Positions 1 through 8,579 of a stretch of DNA of 64,000 nucleotides are shown here, one piece after another. The DNA comes from Rhodococcus sp. 14-1411-2a (lineage in GTDB: Bacteria > Actinomycetota > Actinomycetes > Mycobacteriales > Mycobacteriaceae): contig NZ_NPGA01000020.1 of NCBI RefSeq assembly GCF_002259485.1, positions 434,001 through 498,000 on the forward strand, written 5' to 3'. The translations under genes were made by a program, and so were the position numbers. How positions within the stretch are numbered: position 1 is the first letter of the stretch; every line of letters begins with the position of its first letter. The notes beneath the pieces were generated by a model. The model was not told the origin of the DNA. It saw nothing but the letters and a program-made list of their open reading frames with translations, and did no database searches.

Positions 1-109
1 GAGTGCAATCCACGGGTTCGACGGCAGCCCAGTCGGAGTCACCGTCGCCGAGAGCCGGATCGATTCGGCTGTCCGAGACGTCGGTTCTACCGTCGAAGAC
101 GAGGGTCAT
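1..109 (-). CDS. Partial hypothetical protein, N-terminus only (runs off left edge)
   Basis: An open frame starts with ATG at 109 and reads leftwards off the window, giving about 36 residues beginning MTLVFDGRTDVSDSRIDPAL. Most codons end in C or G, as in neighbouring real genes, which is the main support. There is no Shine-Dalgarno sequence, so a leaderless start is possible. It lies downstream of dxs on the same strand. I do not recognise the family and the visible part has no motif. The opposite-strand frame across the same bases is less protein-like. Confidence 0.4.
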   Translation of the reverse strand, partial: MTLVFDGRTDVSDSRIDPALGDGDSDWAAVEPVDCT

Positions 110-266
110 GGACAAAACATGCCAGTCGTCCCGGTTTGTCCAGCAACGACACACCAGTCACACAGGTCACATATTCGCAAAGAAAATTATCGTCACTCGG
201 CAACGCAACGGTGGGAACCGTCGGTGCTCTTCTGACTCGTGATGACGGTACCGATGGCAGTCGCGG

Positions 267-302
267 GCGCGGTGACCGGACGCCGCGCGGTGACCGGACG
301 CC
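267..302. repeat. Tandem 18-bp direct repeat, two perfect copies
   Basis: Two identical 18-base units (267-284 and 285-302) stand head to tail in the short gap after dxs. Just beyond them, 320-343 can fold as a bulged stem of nine pairs (GACG/CGTC and CCGGC/GCCGG) around a GAGAA loop that overlaps the dxs stop codon. No T-run follows on the dxs strand, so termination there is only a guess. Confidence 0.7.
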
Positions 303-341
303 GCGCGTTCTACGGCGTCGACGTCCGGCGAGAAGCCGGCG

Positions 342-2222
342 TCAGAGGCTCTTGACCCAGTGCGAAACCCGCTGCACGACGTCCTCGCAGTTGAGACCGA
401 GTTCGTGGTGAAGCTGCTCGCGCGATGCATGGTCCAGGAATCGTTGTGGCACACCGAGATCGCGACACGGGGTGTCGACACCTGCCGCGCGAAGAGCCGC
501 GGACAGAGTCGAACCGATACCACCGTGCAGGCCACTGTCTTCGAGGGTGACCACCATCCGGTAGTCCTCCGCCAATTTCAGCAGCGCCTGCGGGATGGGC
601 AGCACCCATCTGGGGTCGACGACGGCCGCCGAGATGCCGTCCTGTCGGAGTTTGTCCGCGGCGTGCACGGCCAGCGGACCGAACACTCCGACGGCCACGA
701 TCAGCACATCGCCCGTGGCACCCGACGGCTCGCTCAGTACGTCGACGATTCCGTCCAGTCTGCGTACTGCCGGTACGGTCTCGGTCACTGCGCCCTTCGG
801 AAAGCGCAGGGCAGTGGGTCCGTCGGACGTGGCGATCGCCTCGGCCAACTCTTCTCGCAGAGTCTCGGCATCGCGCGGTGCCGCCACCTTCATGCCGGGG
901 ACGATGCCGAGCAGAGACATGTCCCACATGCCGTTGTGGCTGGCACCGTCGGCCCCGGTGACACCGGCGCGGTCCAGTACCACGGTGACCGGCAGTCCGA
1001 GCAGCGCCACGTCCATCAGCAGCTGGTCGAACGCTCGATTGAGGAAGGTGGAGTAGATCGCGACCACCGGATGCATGCCGCCCAGCGCCAGCCCGGCAGC
1101 CGACGTCATCGCGTGCTGCTCGGCGATTCCGACGTCGAACAATCGGTCGGGGAACCGCACTCCGAACGCGGCGAGACCGGTGGGCGCGGCCATCGCTGCG
1201 GTGATCGCCACGACGTCCTCGTTCTGCTCACCCTGCTCGATCAATGCCGCCGAGAACACCGAGGTCCAGTCCGGTGCCGACTTGGATCGCGCCAGTCCGG
1301 TCAACGGATCGATGATCCCGGTGGCGTGCATCTGGTCTGCGACGTCGTTCTCGGCGTGAACGTAGCCCATGCCTTTGCGCGTCACCGCGTGGACGATGAC
1401 CGGACCGCCGTATGCCTTGGCTCGGCGCAATGCCGATTCCATCGCGTGCTGGTCGTGGCCGTCGACAGGCCCCAGGTATTTGATACCGAGATCGGTGAAC
1501 ATCACCTGCGGGCTGATGGCGTCCTTCACCCCGGCCTTCATGCCGTGCAACATCGCGTAGGCCGTGGGCCCGACGATCGGAATGCGACGAACGATACGAC
1601 GACCGTTGTCCAGCACCTTCTCGTACCCGGGCTGGAGCCGTAGAGCCGCCAGATGATCGGCCAGGCCCCCGATGGTCGGGGCATAGGAGCGACCGTTGTC
1701 GTTGACGACGATCACCAGGGATCGGTCGCGGCCTGCGGCGATGTTGTTGAGGGCCTCCCAACACATTCCGCCGGTGAGCGCACCGTCGCCGACCACGGCG
1801 ACGACGTGCCGGTCGGTCTCGCCCTTCAGAGCGAACGCTTTGGCCAGGCCGTCGGCGTAGGAGAGAGAGGCCGACGCGTGCGAGGACTCGACCCAGTCGT
1901 GTTCGCTCTCGACCCGTGACGGGTAGCCCGACAGGCCGCCCTGCTTACGGAGCGTGTCGAACAGACCGGTGCGCCCGGTCAGCATCTTGTGCACGTATGC
2001 CTGATGACCGGTGTCGAAGATGACGGGATCGCGCGGGGAGTCGAAGATGCGATGAATCGCCACTGTCAGTTCCACCACGCCGAGATTGGGACCGAGGTGG
2101 CCGCCGGTAGCGGACACCTTCTCGACGAGGAACGCACGGATCTCGCGGGCCAGTTCGGCCAGCTCCGCACTGCCGAGGTCGCGCAAGTCCTCGGGCGTCT
2201 GAATTCGAGCTAGGACACCCAA
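342..2222 (-). CDS. dxs: 1-deoxy-D-xylulose-5-phosphate synthase
   Basis: DXS condenses pyruvate with glyceraldehyde 3-phosphate, using thiamine diphosphate, in the first step of the MEP isoprenoid pathway. It also supplies thiamine and pyridoxal precursors. The 626-residue product is normal length. The ThDP-binding region GDGALTGG...NDNGRS lies around residues 150-190, followed by the transketolase pyrimidine-binding and C-terminal domains. I chose the TTG at 2222 because a strong GGAGGGAG stands eight bases upstream and the protein then starts [14 protein letters not shown], the usual actinobacterial N-terminus. A longer frame reaching 2303 lacks such a site. Gene content is as in mycobacterial dxs1. 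Confidence 0.97.
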   Translation of the reverse strand: MGVLARIQTPEDLRDLGSAELAELAREIRAFLVEKVSATGGHLGPNLGVVELTVAIHRIFDSPRDPVIFDTGHQAYVHKMLTGRTGLFDTLRKQGGLSGYPSRVESEHDWVESSHASASLSYADGLAKAFALKGETDRHVVAVVGDGALTGGMCWEALNNIAAGRDRSLVIVVNDNGRSYAPTIGGLADHLAALRLQPGYEKVLDNGRRIVRRIPIVGPTAYAMLHGMKAGVKDAISPQVMFTDLGIKYLGPVDGHDQHAMESALRRAKAYGGPVIVHAVTRKGMGYVHAENDVADQMHATGIIDPLTGLARSKSAPDWTSVFSAALIEQGEQNEDVVAITAAMAAPTGLAAFGVRFPDRLFDVGIAEQHAMTSAAGLALGGMHPVVAIYSTFLNRAFDQLLMDVALLGLPVTVVLDRAGVTGADGASHNGMWDMSLLGIVPGMKVAAPRDAETLREELAEAIATSDGPTALRFPKGAVTETVPAVRRLDGIVDVLSEPSGATGDVLIVAVGVFGPLAVHAADKLRQDGISAAVVDPRWVLPIPQALLKLAEDYRMVVTLEDSGLHGGIGSTLSAALRAAGVDTPCRDLGVPQRFLDHASREQLHHELGLNCEDVVQRVSHWVKSL

Positions 2223-2401
2223 CGAGATCGCTCCCTCCGGCCGGAAAACACAATGGAAATTTAAGTCTACGGAGTTATCGAGCACTGCTGCTCCGCCCAG
2301 CATCGTGACGCCGACAGTACCGTCGAACGTGGAGATGCCCTGGGTCAGCCGCCCCTAACCTGGGCAGTGACGAAACGGACATCACACATACAGTGTGGCC
2401 T

Positions 2402-4228
2402 ATGAGCAACGTGGTCGATGCCATCCTGCGCCGAGTTCACGAACTGTGCCGCGACGATACGTCCGGGCAGGTGGCGGACTACATTCCCGAGCTCGCTGCC
2501 GTCGCGCCGGACGGGTTCGGTATCGCGCTGACGACCACGGACGGTTACGTCTACGAGGTCGGCGACACTCGACTCCCCTTCACGATCCAATCGATCTCCA
2601 AGCCGTTCACCTACGCGTTGGCGTTGGCCGACCGGGGCCTGGACGCCGTGGCGCGCAAGATCGACGTCGAGCCGTCCGGTGAACCGTTCAACGAGATCAG
2701 TCTCGACCCCGTCACCGAGCGACCACGCAACCCGATGATCAACGCAGGTGCCATCACGTCGGCGTCGCTGATCGTCGGGCGAAGTGCCGAGGATCGATTC
2801 GAGCGCATTCGAGCCTCGTACTCGCGGTATGCGGGACGGTCTCTGACGTTCAACGACGCCGTCTACCGGTCGGAGGCCCGCACCGGCAATCGCAACCGCG
2901 CAATCGGGTACATGCTCCGTTCGTTCGACATCATCGACCACGATCCCGACGCCGCTGTCGATCTGTACTTCCGCCAGTGCTCGATCGACGTCACCGCCGC
3001 GGACCTCGCCATGATGGCGGCAACGATGGCCAACAACGGCGTCAATCCACGCACGCGTGAACGCGCATTGGCACCTGCACTGGTCGAACGAGTGCTGTCG
3101 GTCATGACCACGTGTGGGATGTACGACGGCGCAGGCGACTGGGTCGCGAGGGTCGGCCTGCCGGCCAAGAGTGGGGTGGGAGGCGGGATCCTGGCGGTAC
3201 TTCCGGGGCAGATGGGCATCGCCGTCTACTCCCCGCGGCTCGACTCGCACGGGAACAGCGTGCGTGGAGTCGCCGCCTGCCGAGAACTCTCGACACGACT
3301 CGAACTGCACTTCCTGCACGTCACCCGAGCGGCGAAATCCTCGATCCGGCGCCGATACGTGGTCACCGAGGCACCCTCACGCAAACGGCGATCGGACGTG
3401 GAACAGGCCACCTTGGCTGCCGTGGGCGATCGCGCCCGCGTGTACGAACTGCACGGGGATCTACTGTTCTCCGGTGCCGAGACTGCCGTCCGTGAGATCG
3501 GCGACCTCGATCGGGAACTCGATGCCCTCGTCATCGATGTGCGCGGCGTCGACGAGGTCAGTGACATCGCCCGGACGATGTTCGAGGATCTACGTCAGGA
3601 TCTCGCGGAGCACGGCTGTGTGGTGGGTCTGGTGGATCCCAGGGCGATCATGGGTCACACGACGTCGAGTCTCGACCCGGCGGACCCCGCGGGCCGAACC
3701 TACTCGAGCCTGGGTGCGGCCATCCAGTGGGCCGAGAATCTATTGCTCGATCGTCATTGCGCGGGTGTGCGACAACCGACCGTGGTCACCACGGCCGAGC
3801 ATCCGTTGCTGGCCGGGCTGTCCGCCGCGCAGTTCGACGCGGTGACTCCGTATCTGGAGAAGCGGCACTACGCGCGCGGAGATGTGATCGTTCGCCAGGG
3901 AGATGCGGCTGCGGGCCTGTTCCTGATGCTGCGTGGTGAGGTGACGTCCACGGCCGTCGCCGCCGACGGTGGCAAGCACCGCATCACCACACTCTCCCCC
4001 GGGATGAGCTTCGGTGAGATGCCTCTGCTGATGTCGGTACCGTTCCTGCTCGACATGGTCGCCGACACACCGGTCGATCTCGTGGTGGTGTCGGCGGCGC
4101 ACTTCCGGGCTCTCACACGCGACGCACCGGAGGTCAAGTTGGCGCTGCTGGAAAATCTCGCCACCGGAGCCTACGGCCAGATGGCAGCGGTGATCAGAAC
4201 GCTCGGGCGGTTCGACATCGGCCTCTGA
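2402..4228 (+). CDS. glsA: Glutaminase A fused to STAS and cyclic-nucleotide-binding domains
   Basis: This hydrolyses glutamine to glutamate and ammonia in the cytoplasm. The first ~300 residues are a serine-dependent glutaminase of the beta-lactamase fold, with the SxxK motif in QSISKPF, the asparagine motif NPMINAGA and the glycine-rich KSGVGGG. Residues ~345-450 look like a STAS domain (LVIDVRGVD). Residues ~465-600 form a Crp-type cyclic-nucleotide-binding domain (FLMLRGEV, then SFGEMPLL). The 608-residue length fits this three-domain architecture, while a plain glutaminase has about 310. ATG 2402 is preferred. GTG 2393 is in frame. No ribosome site is visible, so the mRNA may be nearly leaderless. 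Which nucleotide, if any, binds is unknown. Confidence 0.93.
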   Translation: MSNVVDAILRRVHELCRDDTSGQVADYIPELAAVAPDGFGIALTTTDGYVYEVGDTRLPFTIQSISKPFTYALALADRGLDAVARKIDVEPSGEPFNEISLDPVTERPRNPMINAGAITSASLIVGRSAEDRFERIRASYSRYAGRSLTFNDAVYRSEARTGNRNRAIGYMLRSFDIIDHDPDAAVDLYFRQCSIDVTAADLAMMAATMANNGVNPRTRERALAPALVERVLSVMTTCGMYDGAGDWVARVGLPAKSGVGGGILAVLPGQMGIAVYSPRLDSHGNSVRGVAACRELSTRLELHFLHVTRAAKSSIRRRYVVTEAPSRKRRSDVEQATLAAVGDRARVYELHGDLLFSGAETAVREIGDLDRELDALVIDVRGVDEVSDIARTMFEDLRQDLAEHGCVVGLVDPRAIMGHTTSSLDPADPAGRTYSSLGAAIQWAENLLLDRHCAGVRQPTVVTTAEHPLLAGLSAAQFDAVTPYLEKRHYARGDVIVRQGDAAAGLFLMLRGEVTSTAVAADGGKHRITTLSPGMSFGEMPLLMSVPFLLDMVADTPVDLVVVSAAHFRALTRDAPEVKLALLENLATGAYGQMAAVIRTLGRFDIGL

Positions 4229-4249
4229 CCGAACGTAGAACCGCCCGAG
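4202..4249. terminator. Hairpin between convergent glsA and rskA
   Basis: An 11-bp perfect inverted repeat (4202-4212 with 4239-4249, CTCGGGCGGTT and its complement) spans the last codons of glsA and the gap before the rskA stop. It could serve both strands. No clear T-run follows on either side. Confidence 0.6.
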
Positions 4250-4270
4250 GCGACTGTGCGTGTGCTGTTC

Positions 4271-5029
4271 TCAGGCACCCAGCGTCAGCATCGTGAGCAC
4301 CTCGGTGGGCTGCGCAGACCCGCCCGCGGGTTCGAGCGAGAACGCGAAGTTCGTCGACGACCCGAGACCGTCGACCACCGTGCCGTCCTCGGAGGTGAGC
4401 TGATCCTCGGTCACCACGCCGGCAGAGCGAGGTGAACCGTCCACGAACCACATTTGGTAGACGCGGCCGGGTGGTGGCTGCGGGACTCCGTCGAGATCGA
4501 CGACTACCGCGTTCTGGGACAGCGAGTACGCCACGGTCGCCGAGCCGCCACCGGGGAACTCCGCCGTCACCTGTCGTGAATCGGGCGCGGCCACGATCTG
4601 ATCCGCCTGAGTCGGCTGCGCATCGTTGCCCATGGTCTGGCTGACCACCACTACGCCGCCGACGGCGACGACCACCGCGGCCGCAGCCGAGACCATCGAG
4701 TACCGCCAGGCCTTCGAGCGTTCCCGCCGATGCCGGTGCAGTGGCGTGACGTTCGGTGGCAGCTTGTGGACCGTGGGCTCCTGATCGCTGACGGCGACCT
4801 GATCGAGCACCCGTTGCCGGAGGCGCTCGGGTGCAGGAGCGGCGTCGGCCGCCGCTGCCAAGGCCAGCGTCTCGTGGATCTCGCCCACGAGGACGTCGAA
4901 CTGGGCGCGTGCGGTCTCGTCGACGCGCAGCCGTTCGGTCTCGATGTCGCGTCGTTCGGCTTCGGTGGTCGCGTGCAGGGCATAGACCACCGCGTCGTCG
5001 AGCAGTCGTTGTCGTGACGATTCGTTCAT
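4271..5029 (-). CDS. rskA: Anti-sigma-K factor RskA
   Basis: A 252-residue single-pass membrane protein that should hold SigK inactive at the membrane until proteolysis frees it. The N-terminal ~100 residues are the cytoplasmic sigma-binding region (helical, ERLRVDETARAQFDVL). A hydrophobic alanine/valine stretch near residues 115-137 is the membrane segment. The outer C-terminal part carries the RskA-family pattern GRVYQMWFVDG. Its ATG at 5029 overlaps the sigK stop codon as ATGA, so it is translationally coupled to sigK. This is the expected arrangement for an ECF sigma/anti-sigma pair, and it sets the start over a longer frame to 5050. Confidence 0.93.
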   Translation of the reverse strand: MNESSRQRLLDDAVVYALHATTEAERRDIETERLRVDETARAQFDVLVGEIHETLALAAAADAAPAPERLRQRVLDQVAVSDQEPTVHKLPPNVTPLHRHRRERSKAWRYSMVSAAAAVVVAVGGVVVVSQTMGNDAQPTQADQIVAAPDSRQVTAEFPGGGSATVAYSLSQNAVVVDLDGVPQPPPGRVYQMWFVDGSPRSAGVVTEDQLTSEDGTVVDGLGSSTNFAFSLEPAGGSAQPTEVLTMLTLGA

Positions 5030-5781
5030 TGCGGGATCACCCCCAGGCATGTCTTCAATTTGATCAATCCGTCTCGTATGCGCGACTTGATGGTAGGAAC
5101 CGCGACCCCGAGCCGCTCCGCAACTTCGCGATAGGTGTAACCGCTGTAATAAGCCATTCGGACCGACTCGCTCTGCGTATCGGTCAAAGTATCGAGACAG
5201 GCAACCACGGCCTCGGATTCGAGCCGCTGCGTCACCGTCTCGAGTACCTCGTCGTGCTCCGGTGTGTGACTGACTGCGCCGTACGCGGCCTCACGGTCGG
5301 TACCCGACTGCTCGCTCCGAACGCGATCGACGGCGCGACGGTGCGCCAGCGTCATGATCCAGGCCAGTGGACTGCCCTGGTTCGGGTCGTAGTTCGGTGC
5401 CGCACGCCAGATCTGAAGGAAGACCTCCTGTGCGGTCTCCTCGCTGTACCCCGGGTCGCGAAGCACCCGCAGCACCATGCCGTACACCCGCGACGACGTC
5501 GCGTCGTACAACTCGGCGAACGCCGCCCGATCGCCCTGTGCGACCGACGCCATCAACCGACGGAGACGATCCGTTTCGTCGGCACGCAGGTTCTTGAGCT
5601 GTGGACTGGGAACAGCGCACACCGCATCCTCTGCCGCGTAGTTCTCCGAGGCATCGGACGTCGGCCGGTCACGGCCGGCATCCGACGATCCGGACGCATC
5701 CGACAACGGCGCGCTCATCGGAAGGTCGTCCCAACAGACGGGTTCATGATCGAGTTCATCGATCACGACACTAGTGGTCAT
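5026..5781 (-). CDS. sigK: ECF RNA polymerase sigma factor SigK
   Basis: An extracytoplasmic-function sigma factor. Region 2 ([36 protein letters not shown]) and the region 4 helix-turn-helix ([20 protein letters not shown]) are clear, separated by the usual short linker. The product is 251 residues, with a longer, acidic, poorly conserved N-terminus of about 65 residues. The ATG at 5781 is the best in-frame start, but its only good ribosome site (GGAGG, 5800-5804) is 18 bases away and is better placed for a four-codon upstream ORF. A promoter matching the reported SigK consensus lies upstream, so autoregulation is likely. SigK in mycobacteria drives mpt70/mpt83-type genes; no such target is seen here. 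Confidence 0.92.
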   Translation of the reverse strand: MTTSVVIDELDHEPVCWDDLPMSAPLSDASGSSDAGRDRPTSDASENYAAEDAVCAVPSPQLKNLRADETDRLRRLMASVAQGDRAAFAELYDATSSRVYGMVLRVLRDPGYSEETAQEVFLQIWRAAPNYDPNQGSPLAWIMTLAHRRAVDRVRSEQSGTDREAAYGAVSHTPEHDEVLETVTQRLESEAVVACLDTLTDTQSESVRMAYYSGYTYREVAERLGVAVPTIKSRIRDGLIKLKTCLGVIPQ

Positions 5782-5792
5782 ATCGCTCTCAT
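5778..5792 (-). CDS. Four-codon upstream ORF (MRAI) overlapping the sigK start
   Basis: ATG AGA GCG ATA TGA reads from 5792 to 5778. GGAGG stands seven bases upstream, the ideal distance. Its stop codon overlaps the ATG of sigK (5781). The arrangement suggests that ribosomes translate four codons, stop, and re-initiate on sigK. Nothing proves translation; the alternative is that sigK simply uses a long spacer. Confidence 0.4.
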   Translation of the reverse strand: MRAI

Positions 5793-5826
5793 ATCGAAAC
5801 CTCCGCGTTTTCCCGCCGCAGTACAT

Positions 5827-5853
5827 ATTCGGAACAAACCGACCGGAGGATGG
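5827..5853 (-). promoter_or_regulatory. Candidate SigK-dependent promoter of sigK
   Basis: On the minus strand CCATCC (5853-5848) and CCGAAT (5832-5827) are separated by 15 bases. Both hexamers match exactly the consensus reported for mycobacterial SigK promoters; the spacer is a base or two shorter than I recall for that consensus. A start near 5820 would give a leader of about 40 bases containing the GGAGG and the four-codon ORF. This implies positive feedback. Confidence 0.7.
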
Positions 5854-5962
5854 TTCGGAACCGAAATTCGTTTGCGGAGTTGTGGACCGCGCTTCATCCT
5901 TGGTGGAGAATCGGACAATCGCGGGGAATCGGGCGACCGGCCCACCGGAGGGAACGAGAGAC

Positions 5963-6997
5963 ATGGCGGCGATCGAGACACACGGTCTGGTCAAACGTTT
6001 CGGCACGAACATCGCTGTCGACGGAGTCGACCTGTCCATCCCGTCCGGTGGTGTCTACGGCGTGCTCGGGCCCAACGGCGCAGGCAAGACGACGACCATC
6101 CGGATGCTGGCCACCCTGCTTCCGATCGACGGAGGCAACGCCCGGGTCCTGGGCCACGACGTCGCGAACGAACCGGAGGCCGTACGGCAGAAGGTAGCTC
6201 TGACAGGACAATTCGCTTCCCTGGACGAGGATCTCACCGGTACGGAGAATCTGGTGCTGCTCGCTCGACTGCTCGGCTACTCACGGCCTGCCGTCCGATC
6301 ACGAGCCGAGCAGTTGCTGACGGCGTTCGACATCGCCGATGCCGGACCGCGGCAGGTCAAGACCTACTCCGGCGGCATGCGCCGTCGCATCGACATCGCC
6401 GCCAGCATCATCGTCACTCCCGAACTGATCTTCCTCGACGAGCCCACCACGGGACTCGACCCTCGCAGCCGAAACCACGTGTGGGAGATCGTCCGTGCGT
6501 TGGTCGCAGGCGGAACGACGGTGTTACTGACGACACAGTATCTGGACGAGGCCGATCAACTGGCCGGGCGTGTCGCAGTCATCGATCGAGGCAAGGTCAT
6601 CGCCGAAGGGACGACGGGCGAGCTGAAGGCATCGGTGGGATCGAATTCACTGCACCTGCGAGTTCTCGAAACGTCCCAGCGAACGGCCGCTGCACGGATC
6701 CTGCGAGATCTGCTCGGCGACAACGTCACCGAGGACCCGGATCCGTTCACCGTGACCGCACGGTTGGACAATCCGGCACAGGCCGCGCCCGTGCTGCCTG
6801 CACTCGACACTGCAGGCATTCCCATCGCGTCGTTCACGCTGGGGCAACCGAGCTTGGACGAGGTGTTTCTCGCCCTCACCGGGCATGGGGCGGGAGTGGA
6901 GCCTGCAGGAACGACCCGAGGGGCGGGAGTGGAGCCTGCAGGAACGACCTATCAGGCCGGCACCACGGTCGAATCCGACCGGGAGGTTGCGTCATGA
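5963..6997 (+). CDS. Daunorubicin-resistance-type ABC transporter ATPase (DrrA family)
   Basis: The ATP-hydrolysing subunit of a drug or lipid exporter. Walker A is [10 protein letters not shown] near residue 40, the signature is [10 protein letters not shown], and Walker B is [12 protein letters not shown], all in the usual order; the C-terminal ~80 residues are the DUF4162-like tail. ATG 5963 follows GGAGGGAAC. The 344-residue protein ends with an 11-residue sequence repeated almost exactly twice ([12 protein letters not shown]), encoded by a 30-base direct repeat that looks inserted. The stop overlaps the permease start as ATGA. It is transcribed away from sigK. Confidence 0.93.
   Translation: MAAIETHGLVKRFGTNIAVDGVDLSIPSGGVYGVLGPNGAGKTTTIRMLATLLPIDGGNARVLGHDVANEPEAVRQKVALTGQFASLDEDLTGTENLVLLARLLGYSRPAVRSRAEQLLTAFDIADAGPRQVKTYSGGMRRRIDIAASIIVTPELIFLDEPTTGLDPRSRNHVWEIVRALVAGGTTVLLTTQYLDEADQLAGRVAVIDRGKVIAEGTTGELKASVGSNSLHLRVLETSQRTAAARILRDLLGDNVTEDPDPFTVTARLDNPAQAAPVLPALDTAGIPIASFTLGQPSLDEVFLALTGHGAGVEPAGTTRGAGVEPAGTTYQAGTTVESDREVAS
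6887..6949 (+). repeat. 30-bp direct repeat inside the ABC ATPase gene
   Basis: Identical 30-base copies lie at 6887-6916 and 6920-6949, three bases apart, so the period is 33 bases and the reading frame is kept. A degenerate third copy occurs at 50487-50513 in an unrelated gene. Confidence 0.85.
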
Positions 6998-7833
6998 CGA
7001 CCGAAGCTCAGCAGTCGACGCCACAGGCGTCGACCATCATCGACGTGCTCGGTGCCGCCGGGCCTCGTCCGCCGCGTCCGTCGTCGTTGTCGACGTCGTT
7101 GAGCTTCGGGTGGCGTGCGCTGCTCAAGATCAAGCACGTACCCGAGCAATTGTTCGACGTGACGGCCTTTCCCATCATGTTCACGTTGCTCTTCACCTAC
7201 CTGTTCGGTGGCGCGCTGGCCGGGTCGACCGAGGCGTACATCCAGTTCCTGCTCCCCGGCATCCTCGTGCAGACCGTGGTGATGATCACGATGTACACCG
7301 GCGTGACCATGAACAAGGACATCGAGAAGGGCGTGTTCGATCGATTCCGTTCGCTGCCCATCTGGCGTCCGTCGCCCGTGGTCGGTGCACTTCTCGGTGA
7401 CGTCGTTCGCTACACGCTGGCGTCGGTGATCGTGCTGATCCTCGGGTTGGTCCTCGGCTTCAGGCCGCAAGGTGGTGTCCTCGGCGTCGTGGCGTCCATC
7501 GCCCTGCTGCTGGTGTTCTCGTTCTGCCTGTCCTGGATCTGGACCATGATCGCGATGATCGTGCGCACCGAGGCCGCGGTGATGGGCGTGTCGATGTTCA
7601 TCCTGTTTCCGCTCACCTTCGCGAGCAACATCTTCGTCGACCCCAGCACGATGCCCGGTTGGCTGCGCGCATTCGTCGACGTCAACCCGGTCAGCTTCCT
7701 CGTCACGTCACTGCGCGGACTGATGCAGGGCGATGTGGACACCGGTCGGCTGGGGGTGACGCTGATGCTGTGCGCGGTGTTGCTGGCGGTGTTCGGGCCC
7801 ATCACGATGCGCTTGTACAACCGAAAGTCCTAG
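6994..7833 (+). CDS. ABC-2 type transporter permease (DrrB family)
   Basis: The membrane subunit paired with the preceding ATPase: 279 residues with about six hydrophobic segments (for example [31 protein letters not shown], and a final segment before RLYNRKS). The cytoplasmic N-terminus is about 60 residues. The motif [12 protein letters not shown] is typical of ABC-2 permeases of the DrrB type. The start ATG overlaps the ATPase stop by four bases, so the two are co-translated. Substrate cannot be told from sequence; mycobacteria carry an ABC exporter at the equivalent place. Confidence 0.93.
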   Translation: MTTEAQQSTPQASTIIDVLGAAGPRPPRPSSLSTSLSFGWRALLKIKHVPEQLFDVTAFPIMFTLLFTYLFGGALAGSTEAYIQFLLPGILVQTVVMITMYTGVTMNKDIEKGVFDRFRSLPIWRPSPVVGALLGDVVRYTLASVIVLILGLVLGFRPQGGVLGVVASIALLLVFSFCLSWIWTMIAMIVRTEAAVMGVSMFILFPLTFASNIFVDPSTMPGWLRAFVDVNPVSFLVTSLRGLMQGDVDTGRLGVTLMLCAVLLAVFGPITMRLYNRKS

Positions 7834-7866
7834 CGCACACGGTGCGCATCGCCTCGATCACGAGGC
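7833..7866. terminator. Two adjacent short hairpins between drrB and the CGNR gene
   Basis: GCGCAC-ACG-GTGCGC (7833-7847) overlaps the permease stop codon, and GCCTCG-ATCA-CGAGGC (7851-7866) overlaps the stop of the convergent CGNR gene. Both stems are perfect six-pair stems. Neither has a T-run. Confidence 0.4.
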
Positions 7867-8379
7867 TGCGCGTGCTCGATGCCTGCGGACCGCGTCGCGA
7901 TTGGAGCACACCGTTCCGCAGTAGCGTTGCCTGCCTGTCCTCGAGGTGTCGGCGAACGCGAGCGTGCAGTCGGCGGCGGCGCAGCGATCGAGGCGAGACA
8001 TTCCGCGTCCGGTCAGATGCAACGCTGTGCCGACGCTGACCAAGGCCCTGATGACGCCGCCGAGTCCGATGTTGGGATCGCGATAGTGCATGTGCCAGCC
8101 GTCGTCGGCATGGTTGGTCAGCCGCGGGTACGCCGACGCCTGTGCCAACAGCGTATTGAGCTCGTCGGCCCGGTCGTTCTCGGTGGTTGCATCCACCACA
8201 CGGGCCCAGTCACGCAGGAACTCGAGGGTGTCGAGAAGATCGGCGTCGGTTGCTGTCCAGTCCGGTACGAGGCCGGCGTCGACGCAGCGGTTGCCCAGTT
8301 CGGTTGCCGACGTGGGCGGTGAATTGAGCAGGTCGATACCGAGTTTCACCGCATATTCGCCGTAAGGGTTGATGTGCAC
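7858..8379 (-). CDS. CGNR zinc-finger protein (ABATE domain)
   Basis: A 173-residue putative stress-responsive regulator. The N-terminal ~125 residues are the ABATE domain, and the C-terminus holds the CGNR-type zinc finger with cysteines in DRCAAADC and YCGTVCSNRDAVRRHR; here CGNR is written CSNR, a common variant. The family is thought to bind DNA, but ligands and targets are not known. The start is GTG at 8379, with no obvious ribosome site, 25 bases from the start of a divergent small gene, so the two may share a control region. Confidence 0.85.
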   Translation of the reverse strand: MHINPYGEYAVKLGIDLLNSPPTSATELGNRCVDAGLVPDWTATDADLLDTLEFLRDWARVVDATTENDRADELNTLLAQASAYPRLTNHADDGWHMHYRDPNIGLGGVIRALVSVGTALHLTGRGMSRLDRCAAADCTLAFADTSRTGRQRYCGTVCSNRDAVRRHRARAAS

Positions 8380-8404
8380 AAGACCATTACATCACGATGG
8401 ACGC

Positions 8405-8566
8405 ATGCACACCGAACACACCACACACACCTGGACCACCCACTCCACCCACGACACGAGCGAGGGACTCGTCGGATATCAGGGGTGCACATGCGGCGCC
8501 CAGCGCATCGTGACCGTTCCCACGCACACCTTCGCCCCAGTCGCCGAAGTTGCGTACCGGACCTGA
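8405..8566 (+). CDS. Small CxC-motif protein of unknown function
   Basis: A 53-residue protein, rich in histidine and threonine at its start, with a single cysteine pair in GCTCGAQRIVTV. It resembles a widespread class of small actinobacterial proteins with the pattern W-x-S-x-H-x-T-S-E-G followed by Y-x-x-C-x-C-G. That pattern is kept here (TWTTHSTHDTSEG, YQGCTCG), which is why I accept it. It is divergent from the CGNR gene. A longer in-frame start exists at 8369 but would overlap that gene. Function unknown; metal binding is possible. Confidence 0.6.
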   Translation: MHTEHTTHTWTTHSTHDTSEGLVGYQGCTCGAQRIVTVPTHTFAPVAEVAYRT

Positions 8567-8579
8567 TCGGTCGCCGCCC

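Noticed and set aside
360-1643. 427-codon open frame antisense to dxs
   Set aside because: It mirrors a well-supported gene; composition is rich in R, H and G, as expected for an antisense frame in GC-rich DNA.
4831-6993. Upstream extension of the drrB frame (total 1000 codons)
   Set aside because: Runs through rskA, sigK and drrA in the wrong frame or strand; the real start is the ATGA overlap at 6994.
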